Origin: Noviherbaspirillum galbum
GTDB taxonomy: Bacteria; Pseudomonadota; Gammaproteobacteria; Burkholderiales; Burkholderiaceae_D
Reading direction: 5' to 3'
NCBI RefSeq assembly: GCF_010974945.1
Contig: NZ_JAAIVB010000025.1
Location: 1 to 47,833 of the forward strand
Length of the DNA stretch: 47,833 nt
Under the pieces are notes generated by a model. It saw only the letters and a list, made by a program, of their open reading frames with translations, had not been told where the DNA came from and ran no database searches. How positions within the stretch are numbered: position 1 is the stretch's first letter; every line of letters begins with the position of its first letter. The position numbers and the translations under genes are program-made. Shown here one piece after another: positions 9,195 through 18,234 of the stretch.

Positions 9195-10547
9195 ATGATG
9201 GATGGCTTGCCGAACCCCCAGCGTTTCTATGCCTTCATCGCGATAGCCATCGCGATGACGATGGCCGTGCTGGATAGCGCGATCGTGAATGTCGCTTTAC
9301 CGACGATCGGTCAGGAACTGGCCATTTCGCCGGCGGAAACGATCTGGATCGTCAACGCGTTCCAGTTGGCCGTCACCGTATCGCTATTGCCGCTCGCCTC
9401 GCTCGGCGAGAGCATCGGTTACAAGAAAGTCTACTGGTGGGGCCTGGCGGTCTTTACCGCCGCATCTTTTGCGTGCGCCACTTCCAATTCCCTGCTTGCC
9501 TTGTCCGTTGCGCGCATGGTGCAGGGCATGGGCGCGGCGGGAATCATGAGCGTCAACATTGCGCTCGTGCGCTTCATCTTTCCCAGGCAAAAGCTCGGCA
9601 TCGGGATGGGTTACGCCTCGCTCATCGTGGCGGTGTCGTCCGCCGCGGGGCCGACGGTGGCATCGGCAATCCTGTCGTTCGCACATTGGCAATGGCTGTT
9701 CCTTGTCAACCTGCCGCTCGGCCTTGCGGCCCTTGTCGTGGCAGCCCGCACCCTGCCGACGACGCCAGCATCCGGCCATCGGTTCGACATGGCGAGCACC
9801 ATCCTGAATGCGCTGACGTTTGGTTGCCTGATCACGGGACTCAATGGATTCAGCGACGCGGATGGCCATGCCCGCGCAGCCGTCCTGCTGGCGGGCGCGC
9901 TATTGTTCGGCGTTTTCTACGTCCGGCGCGAGCGGCGCCTTGCAATACCGATGCTGCCTTTTGACTTGCTGCGCATGCCGGTATTCGCTTTTTCGATGAT
10001 GACGTCCGTCACTTCGTTCGCTGCGCAGACGATGGCGTATGTCTCCTTGCCCTTTTATTTTCAACACACGCTGGGCCGCTCCGAAGTGGCAACGGGATTC
10101 CTGATGACCCCATGGCCATTGACGACGGCCCTGATCGCGCCGCTCGCGGGGCGCCTGTCGGATCGCTTTGCGCCGGAACGGCTTTGCAGCATTGGCCTGG
10201 TCATTCTGTCGCTCGGATTGGCCAGCATTGCGATGCTGGGTTCCGCACCATCCGGTTTCGACCTGAGCTGGCGGCTGGCCGTGTGCGGCTTGGGATTCGG
10301 CCTCTTCCAGTCGCCCAATAATCGCGTCATCATCAGCAGCGCGCCGCGGGAACGCAGCGGCGGCGCGAGCGGCTTGCAATCGATGGGACGCCTGCTTGGC
10401 CAGTCGATCGGCGCAGCGTTTGTGGCGATCGTGTTCGGCTTCGTACACGGCAGCCAGACCGCATGGGTCATCTGGTGTGGCGCAAGCCTGTCGCTGATCG
10501 CCGCCTGCGTCAGCGTCCTGCGCCGTACAAGCATTGCAACAGCGTGA
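9195..10547 (+). CDS. MFS drug/metabolite exporter, DHA2-like
   Basis: This 450-aa inner-membrane protein is a proton-coupled major facilitator exporter. The N-terminal LDSAIVNVALPTIG segment is the D1 motif of the DHA2 (EmrB/QacA) branch. The antiporter motif C region reads AAGPTVASAI, and about 13-14 hydrophobic helices can be counted. Two ATGs are adjacent at 9195; upstream complementarity to 16S rRNA is poor, so it may depend on translation from the methyltransferase gene upstream. No periplasmic adaptor is encoded nearby. Substrate is unknown; the genetic context suggests the product or toxin handled by the methyltransferase. Confidence 0.9.
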   Translation: MMDGLPNPQRFYAFIAIAIAMTMAVLDSAIVNVALPTIGQELAISPAETIWIVNAFQLAVTVSLLPLASLGESIGYKKVYWWGLAVFTAASFACATSNSLLALSVARMVQGMGAAGIMSVNIALVRFIFPRQKLGIGMGYASLIVAVSSAAGPTVASAILSFAHWQWLFLVNLPLGLAALVVAARTLPTTPASGHRFDMASTILNALTFGCLITGLNGFSDADGHARAAVLLAGALLFGVFYVRRERRLAIPMLPFDLLRMPVFAFSMMTSVTSFAAQTMAYVSLPFYFQHTLGRSEVATGFLMTPWPLTTALIAPLAGRLSDRFAPERLCSIGLVILSLGLASIAMLGSAPSGFDLSWRLAVCGLGFGLFQSPNNRVIISSAPRERSGGASGLQSMGRLLGQSIGAAFVAIVFGFVHGSQTAWVIWCGASLSLIAACVSVLRRTSIATA

Positions 10548-10561
10548 ACCAGTGCGACGGA

Positions 10562-10612
10562 CAGTCTGGCAGCTCAATCTTCACAGCAAATGAGGATTGA
10601 GCTGCCAGACTG
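10562..10612. terminator. Perfect 18-bp inverted repeat between convergent genes
   Basis: Arms 10562-10579 and 10595-10612 are perfectly complementary around a 15-nt loop. The loop spans the tspO stop codon (10581-10583), so one arm is the final tspO coding sequence and the other lies just past it. It can act in both directions, for the MFS gene and for tspO. No T-tract follows on either strand, so termination may be Rho-assisted or the hairpin may only stabilise the mRNA ends. Confidence 0.6.
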
Positions 10613-11075
10613 AATAGTTGAGCACGGCGGCAAAACTCACCCACAGCAGATACGGCACGAGCAGGACGCCCGCCAACGGCTTGATGCGCCAGAATGACAC
10701 GAGGGTTGCAACGATCATTGCCCAAAGCACCATGATGTCGGCGAAGGCCGGGGCACCGAGGTGCCATCCAAAGAACAGCCAGCTCCACAAGGCATTGAGG
10801 GCGAGTTGCAGGAGAAACAAGGCAAGGGCCTGCCTGGCCGCACGGTAGCCATCCTCGCGCCATGCCAGCCATGCGGCAATGCCCATCAGGACATAGAGGA
10901 TCGTCCACACAGGCCCGAACACGGAAGCCGGCGGCGCCCAATCCGGGCGGACGAGTTGGCCATAGAAGGGACGCGCCTGTATCGATGCGGCCGCCCCGAC
11001 CGCTGCGGCGATGAAGCTGACGAGGAGCCAGCCCATCAGGCCGGCCAGCTGCTTTTGCGTGCTGGAGAGCGCCAT
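10581..11075 (-). CDS. tspO: TspO/MBR family tryptophan-rich sensory protein
   Basis: TspO is a five-helix membrane protein that binds tetrapyrroles and is linked to light, oxygen and stress responses in bacteria. The 164-aa product has five hydrophobic segments and the family's tryptophan-rich pattern: RPDWAPPASVFGPVWTILY near residue 43, then ALNALWSWLFFG and a final YSVWQLNP. The frame extends upstream to 11276, but the ATG at 11075 has a perfect AAGGAGGT ribosome site and gives a normal family length. Its neighbours, a MerR-type regulator and fasciclin proteins, fit gene sets often seen with light- or tetrapyrrole-responsive regulators in betaproteobacteria. Confidence 0.93.
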   Translation of the reverse strand: MALSSTQKQLAGLMGWLLVSFIAAAVGAAASIQARPFYGQLVRPDWAPPASVFGPVWTILYVLMGIAAWLAWREDGYRAARQALALFLLQLALNALWSWLFFGWHLGAPAFADIMVLWAMIVATLVSFWRIKPLAGVLLVPYLLWVSFAAVLNYSVWQLNPHLL

Positions 11076-11109
11076 GCGGACCTCCTTTTTCTGACAACGG
11101 AAAACTTCT

Positions 11110-12084
11110 TCATGATGCGCCGGGAAGCGGTAGTCCCTCCGCGCGCGCGAGCTGTTCCATCGCGGTTTCCAGGATGGCGCGCGCACGGCCTGCGGCGAGT
11201 TGCAGGTCCTGGTGAAGCCGCGCGTCATCGTCGTTGCGCGATGCGCACTGGGCACTGTAGCGCTCGAAGCTGCCAACCATCAGCAACAGTTCCGCCAGGT
11301 GGCGCGGGCACTCGCATACCATGCGGTTTCCCGTGGACGTCATTGCGGAAAGGACCTCTTCATCGAAGCGGACGTCCGGTACGTGCGGGCGCTCGGGCGG
11401 CGGCAGCCTCTCGCCCGCAAGCGCGGAGCGGCATAGCACGGCCAGTTCGCCCAGTTCCGCCGGGATACGCGCGACGACGCAGTTTTGCGCACGCAAGGCG
11501 CGGATGGTCGCGCTCGCGCAGAATCGGTAAAGGACAACGACCGCCGCCGCCGCGCACGCTTCACGTGCCGAGTGGATCAAGGGCAAGGCGCTTTCGTCCA
11601 GCTCGGACAACTCGATCAGCAGCACTTCCACGTCGGCATCCTTCGGCAACGATGCGGCGCGGTCAAGCCGCGGACAACTGCATTGGACGGCAAGCTCCGT
11701 TCCCTCTTGTCCCGCAGCCCTGATCCGCCGTGCCAGGCTGTCGCCGATGACCGCCACCCTCAGCGGACCCCCCGCCTGCGCGCCGCCAGTGCGCGGCCCT
11801 GCCAGCTCCTGCAACTGTTCGATCGTGAGTCTTGCCAGCACCCCGATCGCATGCCCCTGGTCGACCAGCAGCTTGATCAGGCCGAGCCGCCGCACTTGCT
11901 CTGCCGTGTACAGGCGCCGACCGTTCGGCGAGCGCCTAGTGTCGGACAAATCATAGCGGCGCTCCCAGACGCGAAGGGTTTCCGGAGAGAGACCCGCCAG
12001 CCGCGCTGCTACACCGCTGCGGTAGCCGACGCCATTGTCTCCGCCGGTCGTTTCGGTATTTTCCTGTCCGGAAAATGTCTTCAT
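11110..12084 (-). CDS. MerR-family regulator with a cobalamin-domain-like C-terminus
   Basis: This 324-aa protein starts with a MerR winged helix (about residues 20-90: YRSGVAARLAGLSPETLRVWERRY and RRLYTAEQVRRL). A Rossmann-like alpha/beta domain follows, in the position of the B12-binding domain of CarH/LitR photoreceptors. The histidine motifs that hold cobalamin in CarH are not seen, so it may be B12-independent. An in-frame start at 12147 would lie upstream of the promoter found at 12118-12147, so the ATG at 12084 is preferred despite a weak ribosome site. It is divergent from fasciclin genes and lies upstream of tspO on the same strand; these are likely targets. Confidence 0.82.
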   Translation of the reverse strand: MKTFSGQENTETTGGDNGVGYRSGVAARLAGLSPETLRVWERRYDLSDTRRSPNGRRLYTAEQVRRLGLIKLLVDQGHAIGVLARLTIEQLQELAGPRTGGAQAGGPLRVAVIGDSLARRIRAAGQEGTELAVQCSCPRLDRAASLPKDADVEVLLIELSELDESALPLIHSAREACAAAAVVVLYRFCASATIRALRAQNCVVARIPAELGELAVLCRSALAGERLPPPERPHVPDVRFDEEVLSAMTSTGNRMVCECPRHLAELLLMVGSFERYSAQCASRNDDDARLHQDLQLAAGRARAILETAMEQLARAEGLPLPGAS

Positions 12085-12109
12085 GGCATGACCCGTTAAT
12101 GAACCGTTT

Positions 12110-12137
12110 ATGTCTTGAATATAGCAGTTCAATACAT
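12110..12137 (-). promoter_or_regulatory. Operator-like palindrome at the merR promoter
   Basis: Two 10-base arms, ATGTCTTGAA and TTCAATACAT, surround an 8-base centre and are complementary at nine of ten positions. The palindrome overlaps the -10 and spacer of the minus-strand promoter at 12118-12147, the position expected for autoregulation by the MerR protein. Dyads of this size fit MerR dimers. Confidence 0.6.
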
Positions 12138-12147
12138 GGACATTCAA
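12118..12147 (-). promoter_or_regulatory. Candidate promoter of the merR-type gene
   Basis: On the minus strand a TTGAAT -35 (12142-12147) and a TATATT -10 (12118-12123) are separated by 18 bases. The predicted start near 12110 leaves a leader of about 26 bases before the ATG at 12084. The overlapping palindrome suggests repression by the gene's own product. Confidence 0.55.
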
Positions 12148-12262
12148 ACCATTTAAACCTAAATTCAGTGCATATCCGGTTCAACGCTCCGGGTTTGACT
12201 TAGTCGTTATCGGGTCCGCCGCATCGTGCGGCAATTCACCTTCCATTTCGCAGGAGACTTCA

Positions 12263-12718
12263 ATGAAACAGTACCTTCTGGGCGCCTCGATCGCCTTCGC
12301 ATTTGCCGGTGCGCAAGCCGCTGACATCGTCGAGACCGCCAAGTCGGCGGGTTCGTTCAACACGCTGATCACCGCGGTGCAGGCCGCGGGATTGACGGAC
12401 ACATTGAAAGGACCGGGCCCTTTCACCGTCTTCGCACCGACCGACGACGCCTTTGCCGCCATTCCGAAAGACAAGCTCGATGCGCTGCTCAAGGACAAGG
12501 CTGCCCTGACCAAGATACTGACCTACCACGTCGTGCCGGGCAAGGTCATGGACGCGGATGTCAAGCCAGGCAAGGTCAAGACGGTTGAAGGCAGCCCGCT
12601 GTCGGTCAGCATGAAGGGCGGGAAGGTCGAAGTGGACAATGCCAACGTCGTCAAGACCGATGTCGTTGCCGACAACGGCGTCATCCATGTCATCGACAAG
12701 GTGGTGATGCCCAAATAA
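12263..12718 (+). CDS. Secreted single-domain fasciclin protein
   Basis: This 151-aa protein consists of a Sec signal peptide (about residues 1-19, ending AGAQA) and one fasciclin (FAS1) domain. The two conserved FAS1 boxes are visible: [15 protein letters not shown] near residue 55, and the C-terminal [13 protein letters not shown]. An H-box YHVV lies between them. FAS1 domains mediate adhesion or ligand binding outside the cytoplasm; no enzymatic role is implied. A CAGGAGA ribosome site precedes the ATG. It is divergent from the MerR-type regulator and is followed by a second fasciclin gene. Confidence 0.93.
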   Translation: MKQYLLGASIAFAFAGAQAADIVETAKSAGSFNTLITAVQAAGLTDTLKGPGPFTVFAPTDDAFAAIPKDKLDALLKDKAALTKILTYHVVPGKVMDADVKPGKVKTVEGSPLSVSMKGGKVEVDNANVVKTDVVADNGVIHVIDKVVMPK

Positions 12719-12729
12719 GCCCGAGCCAT

Positions 12730-12757
12730 GGTCGGCGAATTTTTCCAGTCGCCGACC
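12730..12757 (+). terminator. Hairpin after the first fasciclin gene
   Basis: A perfect 9-bp stem (12730-12738 with 12749-12757) lies 12 bp past the stop codon. The T-run is in its loop rather than after the stem, so it is probably a weak or partial terminator that lets some transcription reach the second fasciclin gene. Confidence 0.4.
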
Positions 12758-12856
12758 GGCATGACGTCGTCACGAAATCCGGCCTGGAACCCATAGAGAA
12801 AAACCATTCCCGTGAACATGACACGACGAGCCTGAACCGCTCGGTTGGAGACCGTA

Positions 12857-13849
12857 ATGAGAACCTTCGCCCAATGCTTCATCGCGCTTCTCGCGAGCAT
12901 CCTCCTGGCCTCCTGCGGAGGCGGCGATTCATCTATTCCTGACGCCGCGGCAACGACGCCGCAGCAAACCACCGGCACGAGCGGCACCCAGACTGCCGGC
13001 AACATCGTCGTGGTCGCGCAGCAGCAAGGCTTCAATGCCCTGCTCGCCGCAGCCACCAAGGCCAACCTGGGCTCCGCATTGACCGACGCGAAGAGCAGCC
13101 TGACCGTCTTCGCGCCGACGGACGCGGCCTTCAATCAACTGGCCGGCGCGCTCGGATTCGCCAATGCCGAGGCCATGGTCAATGCCTTGCCCGCCGATAC
13201 CTTGCAGAGCCTCCTGCTCTATCACGTCCTGCCCGCCGCGAAGGCCGCATCGGTCCTCGTCGCGGAAGGAAGCCGCCAGGAAACGCTGTATCGCAACGCG
13301 GGCCGCGCGACAAGCCTGGCGCTCGACACCAGCCAGGGCGTCAGGATCACCGACGCGGCACTGACCACCGCCAATGTCGTTGCCGCGAACGTCGCCGCGA
13401 GCAACGGCGTGATCCATGCGGTCGACAAGGTGCTCGTGCCGCCGGGCCTGCTCAACATCGTGCAGATGGCGCAGGTGAATCCTGACCTGTCATCCCTGGT
13501 CGCCGCCGTCAAGTCGGCCAACCTTCAGGGCGCGCTCAGCGGCGCGGGACCCCTCACCGTATTTGCCCCGACCAATGCGGCATTCGCGAAGGCGCCTTCC
13601 GGGCTCGACGCCGTCAAGCTGGGCACGGTGCTGAAATACCATGTGCTTGCCTCCGCAGTGCGCAAGGCGGACATCCCGTTCGGCACGCCGGTCCCGACGC
13701 TCGCGCAGCAGAACATCGTTTTCAGCAACGGCACTGCGGTCACGATCAGGGACACCACCGGCACGGCATCGACGATCCTGGCAGCCGACGTCGAGGCGAG
13801 CAACGGCATCATTCATGTCATCGACAAGGTCCTGATCCCGGCGCTGTAA
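12857..13849 (+). CDS. Lipoprotein with two fasciclin domains
   Basis: This 330-aa protein begins with a lipoprotein signal ending in the lipobox LASC (cysteine at residue 20), followed by a Ser/Thr/Gln-rich linker and two FAS1 domains (about residues 50-195 and 200-330). Each has the FAPTDAAF/FAPTNAAF box, a YHVL box and a terminal NGVIHAVDKVL or NGIIHVIDKVL. It is expected to be membrane-anchored and to act in adhesion or matrix interactions. A TTG at 12845 is in frame, but the ATG at 12857 has GGAG at good spacing. It probably arose by domain duplication and is transcribed with the single-domain gene upstream. Confidence 0.92.
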   Translation: MRTFAQCFIALLASILLASCGGGDSSIPDAAATTPQQTTGTSGTQTAGNIVVVAQQQGFNALLAAATKANLGSALTDAKSSLTVFAPTDAAFNQLAGALGFANAEAMVNALPADTLQSLLLYHVLPAAKAASVLVAEGSRQETLYRNAGRATSLALDTSQGVRITDAALTTANVVAANVAASNGVIHAVDKVLVPPGLLNIVQMAQVNPDLSSLVAAVKSANLQGALSGAGPLTVFAPTNAAFAKAPSGLDAVKLGTVLKYHVLASAVRKADIPFGTPVPTLAQQNIVFSNGTAVTIRDTTGTASTILAADVEASNGIIHVIDKVLIPAL

Positions 13850-13877
13850 AGTTGAAGTTGAAGGTGGTGCCTAAGCT

Positions 13878-13909
13878 GGCGCGGGCGGCAACCGTCCGCG
13901 CCGGGTTTT
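13878..13909 (+). terminator. Terminator of the fasciclin genes
   Basis: A G+C-rich stem (13878-13884 with 13896-13902, extended by an inner CGG/CCG pairing) is followed by GGG and four T residues. It lies between the convergent fasciclin lipoprotein and histidine kinase genes and points in the plus direction. Confidence 0.55.
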
Positions 13910-13921
13910 GCCGATCACATG

Positions 13922-16645
13922 TCAATGTGCGAAGTGTGCCTTGAGCAGCATGCTCGCCTTGTTGATGAACGCGCTGATCTCGAATGGTTTCGTCAGCACG
14001 TCCATGCCGGGAGCGAGCCGGCCATTGCCGACGGCGGCCGTGTCCGCATAACCGGTGATGAACAAGACCTTGAGGCTGGGTCGCCTTACCCTTGCGGCAT
14101 CGGCCACCTGGCGGCCGTTCAGTCCGCCGGGCAGCCCCACGTCCGACACCAGCAGGTCGATCCGCACATCCGAATTCAGTATCTGCAGGCCGGTCGTTCC
14201 GTCTTGCGCCGTGAGCACCAGATAGCCGGCGTCTCGCAGCACGTCTTCAATGATGTTGCGCAGCGCCTGTTCGTCCTCGATGAGCAGGACCGTTTCTCCC
14301 TGGCCCGATTCAATGGGCGGCGTCTCGACGTGTTCGTCGTTTTGCACCACGCCCGCATGGCAGGGCAGGTAAAGGCTCATGGTCGTGCCGGCGCCCACCG
14401 CCGAGCGCACGCGGACCTGGCCGTCCGACTGGCGCACGAAGCCATACACCATGGACAGCCCGAGGCCGGTGCCCTCGCCCAGGGGCTTGGTGGTGAAGAA
14501 CGGATCGAAGATGCGCGCGACCACCTCCGCGGCCATGCCGGCGCCGGTGTCGGAAACGCACAGCAGGATGTAATGGCCCGGCGGGATCTCGCGTTCGTCC
14601 GGATCGGAGCCGTCTATCCGCTTGTTGATGGTCTCGAGCCTGAGTTTTCCGCCGCCTGGCATCATCGCGTCGCGTGCATTGATGCAGAGGTTGAGCACCG
14701 CGTTCTCGAGCTGGGAGGGATCGACCTTCGTCAGTCCGAGGTCTTTCGCCCTGACTATCTCGAGTTCGACCAATGGTCCGACCGAACGGCGGACAAGTTC
14801 TTCCATGCCGGCGATCAGGCGATTGACGTCCGTGGGCTTCGGATCGAGCGTTTGCCGGCGCGAAAAGGCGAGAAGCCGCTGTGTCAGGGAAGCGGCGCGG
14901 CGCACGGACGATTCTCCCAAGTCGATGTAGCGTTCCAGGTCGCTGTACAGCCCGCGATCCATCTTGAGCTTGATCACCTGCAGGGCGCCGCTGATGGAAG
15001 CCAGCAGGTTGTTGAAATCGTGCGCGAGACCGCCCGTCAACTGGCCGACGGCCTCCATCTTTTGCGCCTGGCGCAAGGCATCCTGCGCATGCTTGAGTTC
15101 GGCCTCGCGCGCCTTGCCGAGGCTGACGTCGCGTCCGACCGCGATGAAGTTCTCGCCATCGAGTTCAGGCGTGACGGTCCACTCGATGTGCTTCCATCCG
15201 CCCTTGCAAGTGGCGATGCGATTCTCGAACCGGGTCGGCCGGTGCGTCTCGGCCATGCGCGCGATAGCATCCAGGGTCGGCGGCATGTCTTCCGGGTGCA
15301 TGAAGCTGGCGTAGGGACGCGTGAGAAGCTCGGTCTCGCTCCATCCCAGGACCTGCGTCCAGGCGGGGCTGACGGCCGACATCGTCCCCTGGTAGTTGGC
15401 CCGGGCGAGCATGTCTTGCGACAGGTTCCAGAGCCGTTCACGCTCGGCAGTACGACTGGCCAGTTCCGCTTCGCGTTCCTTCTCGGCCGTGATGTCGCGG
15501 CCGGTGGCGTAGGTCATGTCGCCCGCGGGCGCCGCGACCCAGGAAATCCAGCGCACCGATCCATCCTTGTGCCGGTAGCGGTTCTCGACCGCCGACAGCC
15601 TGCCCGACGCGGCGATCTCGTAGGCATTGACCGTCAAGGTGTGATCGCCGGGCAACACGAATTCATTGACGTGCCGGCCCACGAGCTCGTCGGGCGCGTA
15701 ACCGAGCAGGGCCGTCCAGGCCGGGTTCACGCGCCGCAGGAAGCCATCGAAGTCGATGACGAGCATGAGCGCGGGCGAGATGTCCCACATGCGGTCGCGC
15801 TCCGCCGTGCGTTCGGCGACCTGGCTCTCCAGCGTTTCGTTCAGTTCCCGAAGCTTGCGCTCGGCCTGCTTGCGCGCGCTCACATCCTGGAAAAGGATTG
15901 CCACCTGGCGCTTGCCGGCTCGCTCCACGCGGGTGCATGCCACTTCCAGGTGCCGGTCGGTGGCTTCGAGCTCGCGCTCGAAACGCATCGGCTCGCCGGT
16001 GTCGAGCACATGGCGAAAGATCGCCACCCAGGCGTCGGCCTCGCCTTGCGTCATTACTTCCCGGCCTGTCTTGCCAACGATGTCGGGAATGCCGGCATGG
16101 CGCATGTAGGCCTGGTTTGCTTCAAGGTGCACGTAGTCCGACAGCGGACCTTGCGACCCATCAATGAACTCGATGACGCAGAAGCCCTCGTCGATGGAAT
16201 CGAACAGGGTGCGATAGCGCGCCTCGCTTTCGCTCAGCCTGTCTTCGGTCCGGCGCTTGTCGCTGATGTCGATCGACACGCCGGCCATCTTGTACGGAAG
16301 ATCGCCCCCTGCATAGAGTGGCTGTCCGCGAATGGCAATCCAGCGCACGTCTCCGGCCGGCGTCACGATCCGGTATTCGATGTCGTAATCCACTCCGGTG
16401 TTGATGCTGCGCTCGACGGCTTCAGCCATGCGCAACTTGTCATCGGGATGAATCGCGTCGCGCAGTTCGGCATAGCTGAAGGGCGCGTCCGGATCGCGTC
16501 CGAAATTGAGCCGGCAGATCTCCGACGTCGTCAGTTCACCCGTCGCGAGGTCGAGGCCCCAGGTCCCAAGGCGGCCGGCCTTGATCGCGAAGCGCAGTTC
16601 TCGCTCGTTCGCATCGGACAGTGAGGCTTCAGGGACGGTAAGCAT
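13922..16645 (-). CDS. Hybrid sensor histidine kinase with four PAS domains and a receiver
   Basis: This 907-aa soluble kinase senses cytoplasmic signals and passes phosphate from histidine to an internal receiver. PAS units lie at about residues 15-130, 140-260, 285-390 and 400-512. The dimerisation/phosphoacceptor region [11 protein letters not shown] has H542. The ATPase domain shows the N box ([15 protein letters not shown]), G1 (SDTGAGM), F box (FDPFFTTK) and G2 (GTGLGLSM). The receiver (about 785-905) has the acceptor D835 in [10 protein letters not shown] and K886 in TKPF. The open frame extends to 16762, but the ATG at 16645 is preferred because the extra residues are proline/arginine-rich and match no domain. 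No partner response regulator is encoded nearby. Confidence 0.92.
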   Translation of the reverse strand: MLTVPEASLSDANERELRFAIKAGRLGTWGLDLATGELTTSEICRLNFGRDPDAPFSYAELRDAIHPDDKLRMAEAVERSINTGVDYDIEYRIVTPAGDVRWIAIRGQPLYAGGDLPYKMAGVSIDISDKRRTEDRLSESEARYRTLFDSIDEGFCVIEFIDGSQGPLSDYVHLEANQAYMRHAGIPDIVGKTGREVMTQGEADAWVAIFRHVLDTGEPMRFERELEATDRHLEVACTRVERAGKRQVAILFQDVSARKQAERKLRELNETLESQVAERTAERDRMWDISPALMLVIDFDGFLRRVNPAWTALLGYAPDELVGRHVNEFVLPGDHTLTVNAYEIAASGRLSAVENRYRHKDGSVRWISWVAAPAGDMTYATGRDITAEKEREAELASRTAERERLWNLSQDMLARANYQGTMSAVSPAWTQVLGWSETELLTRPYASFMHPEDMPPTLDAIARMAETHRPTRFENRIATCKGGWKHIEWTVTPELDGENFIAVGRDVSLGKAREAELKHAQDALRQAQKMEAVGQLTGGLAHDFNNLLASISGALQVIKLKMDRGLYSDLERYIDLGESSVRRAASLTQRLLAFSRRQTLDPKPTDVNRLIAGMEELVRRSVGPLVELEIVRAKDLGLTKVDPSQLENAVLNLCINARDAMMPGGGKLRLETINKRIDGSDPDEREIPPGHYILLCVSDTGAGMAAEVVARIFDPFFTTKPLGEGTGLGLSMVYGFVRQSDGQVRVRSAVGAGTTMSLYLPCHAGVVQNDEHVETPPIESGQGETVLLIEDEQALRNIIEDVLRDAGYLVLTAQDGTTGLQILNSDVRIDLLVSDVGLPGGLNGRQVADAARVRRPSLKVLFITGYADTAAVGNGRLAPGMDVLTKPFEISAFINKASMLLKAHFAH

Positions 16646-16918
16646 GGCAACTCGCTCTGGATGGCTCGGGCGGCCGGGAAGGTTGGTCCGAACGTTTCCG
16701 TGACGCCGGCGCGCAGGTTGAAGCGGTGGCGGATAAATGGTTGGCAGGCATGGCACATTCAAGGGTTAGCGCCGTACCTTAGCATAGTTGGCATGCCTGC
16801 TCAGCCAGGGCGGGCGGTACGCGGCCCGTTGCCGTAATTCAATCCCGAGGCTCGGCTCAGAACTTTCAATGCCGCCAATGCTCTACCTTGCTCTTTGATC
16901 CACTTACCGAGGACAGAA

Positions 16919-17605
16919 ATGAACATACTCATGGTGTTGACCTCGCATGACCGGCTCGGCGACACGGGCAAGAAAACCGGCTTCTGGCTGGAGGAGTTCG
17001 CGGCTCCCTACTACGTCTTCAAGGACGCGGGCGCCAGGATCACCGTGGCCACACCTAAGGGCGGCCAGCCGCCGCTCGACCCCAAGAGCGATGCGCCCGA
17101 CGCGCAGACCGCGTCCACCGAGCGTTTCAAGAAGGACCAGGAAGCACAGCAACTGCTCGCCGGCACCGTGCTGCTGTCGAGCGTGTCGCATGAAGAATTC
17201 GACGCCGTGTTTTATCCCGGCGGACATGGCCCCTTGTGGGATCTGGCGGAGGACCAGGATTCGCTCACGATGATCCAGAGCATGCATGCCGCCAACAAGC
17301 CGGTTGCCGCGGTCTGCCATGCGCCGGGCGTGCTGCGCAACGCCAAGCTGCACAACGGCCGTCCGCTGGTCGAGGGAAAGCATGTGACCGGTTTTGCCAA
17401 TACCGAGGAAGAAGCGGTGCAGCTGACCAAGATCGTGCCCTTCCTTGTCGAGGATGCGTTGAAGAAAGCCGGCGGAATCTATTCCAAGGGACCGGACTGG
17501 GCATCGTATGTGCAGATCGACGGCATGCTCATCACCGGCCAGAATCCGGCGTCATCTGAAGAAGCCGCAAAGGCGGTATTGAAGCTGCTCGCGGAGCGGC
17601 ACTAA
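16919..17605 (+). CDS. DJ-1/PfpI family protein (Hsp31-like)
   Basis: This 228-aa cytosolic protein belongs to the class I glutamine-amidotransferase-like superfamily. Relatives act as glyoxalases, deglycases or chaperones under carbonyl and oxidative stress. The nucleophile elbow AAVCHAPG provides the reactive cysteine followed by histidine. The conserved glutamate lies in GFWLEEFAAPY and the GGHGPLWDL loop is present, as in the Hsp31 group. The ATG at 16919 has GAGGA upstream and starts MNILMVLTSHD; an earlier start at 16895 lacks one. The exact reaction is uncertain. It is divergent from the hybrid kinase and convergent with the cupin gene. Confidence 0.9.
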   Translation: MNILMVLTSHDRLGDTGKKTGFWLEEFAAPYYVFKDAGARITVATPKGGQPPLDPKSDAPDAQTASTERFKKDQEAQQLLAGTVLLSSVSHEEFDAVFYPGGHGPLWDLAEDQDSLTMIQSMHAANKPVAAVCHAPGVLRNAKLHNGRPLVEGKHVTGFANTEEEAVQLTKIVPFLVEDALKKAGGIYSKGPDWASYVQIDGMLITGQNPASSEEAAKAVLKLLAERH

Positions 17606-18058
17606 CTAGAACACGCCGGACTTGAACAGCTGCCCATCGGCGTCCAGCAGGCGCCAGGTCTTGCCTTCGGTGTGCAGCGTTCTTCCGGTATCCGGATAGT
17701 GGCAAACGTCCCGGTTCATGCGCGTGCCGACGATCAGATAGGAGCATGGGGCAATTGACTGGTTGGATACATGGTGCGCGTTCGGCACGCCGGCCGGCCA
17801 GCAGGCCGCATCACCGGCGTGCAGGACCTGGGTTTCCGACCCTTCCGTGACGCTCACTTCGCCGGAAAGCACATACAGGAATTCATCTTCATTCTCGTGC
17901 CAGTGATTGTTGGAGGACCGCGCGCCAGGCTGCAGTGTCTGCACGTAGGCTCCATACTGGGAAAGCCCTCCCGCGTCCGACAGCCGCAGGGTATCCGTGA
18001 TGCCGAACGACTCTCGTTCGGCCCGCTCGGCGGGTATCTGGTTCTTCCTGATGATCAT
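17606..18058 (-). CDS. Cupin domain protein
   Basis: This 150-aa protein is a small single-domain cupin. The metal-binding motif 1 is visible as NNHWHENEDEFLYVLSGE near residue 50 (two histidines and a glutamate). Motif 2 is centred on GDAACWPAGVPNAHHV. Cupins of this kind bind a divalent metal and may be dioxygenases, isomerases or simple binding proteins; the reaction is not predictable. The frame stays open upstream to 18775, but that part overlaps the TauE-like gene and has no coding signal, while the ATG at 18058 has GAGGAA at good spacing. It lies downstream of the sulfide-response genes on the same strand, 176 bp after tauE, so it may or may not be co-transcribed. Confidence 0.85.
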   Translation of the reverse strand: MIIRKNQIPAERAERESFGITDTLRLSDAGGLSQYGAYVQTLQPGARSSNNHWHENEDEFLYVLSGEVSVTEGSETQVLHAGDAACWPAGVPNAHHVSNQSIAPCSYLIVGTRMNRDVCHYPDTGRTLHTEGKTWRLLDADGQLFKSGVF

Positions 18059-18122
18059 TTCAATTCCTCGGCATCGACATGAAGCAAGTCGCAATATAAC
18101 CGTTGGACGGGATATGCCGCCA

Positions 18123-18142
18123 GCCCCGCCTTTCCGCGGGGC
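18123..18142 (-). terminator. Hairpin between the tauE-like and cupin genes
   Basis: A 7-bp G+C stem (18123-18129 with 18136-18142) lies about 90 bp past the tauE-like stop codon on the minus strand. No T-tract follows, so it is a weak candidate for the end of the bigR-yeeE-yedE-tauE transcript. Confidence 0.3.
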
Positions 18143-18234
18143 GGCCAGGCGATGACGATCCGCCATATGGCAATGCGCGGAGTATCGTCGCCTGGCTGGC
18201 CGGGAATATCCGGTGTTCCATCGGCGCATGATCG

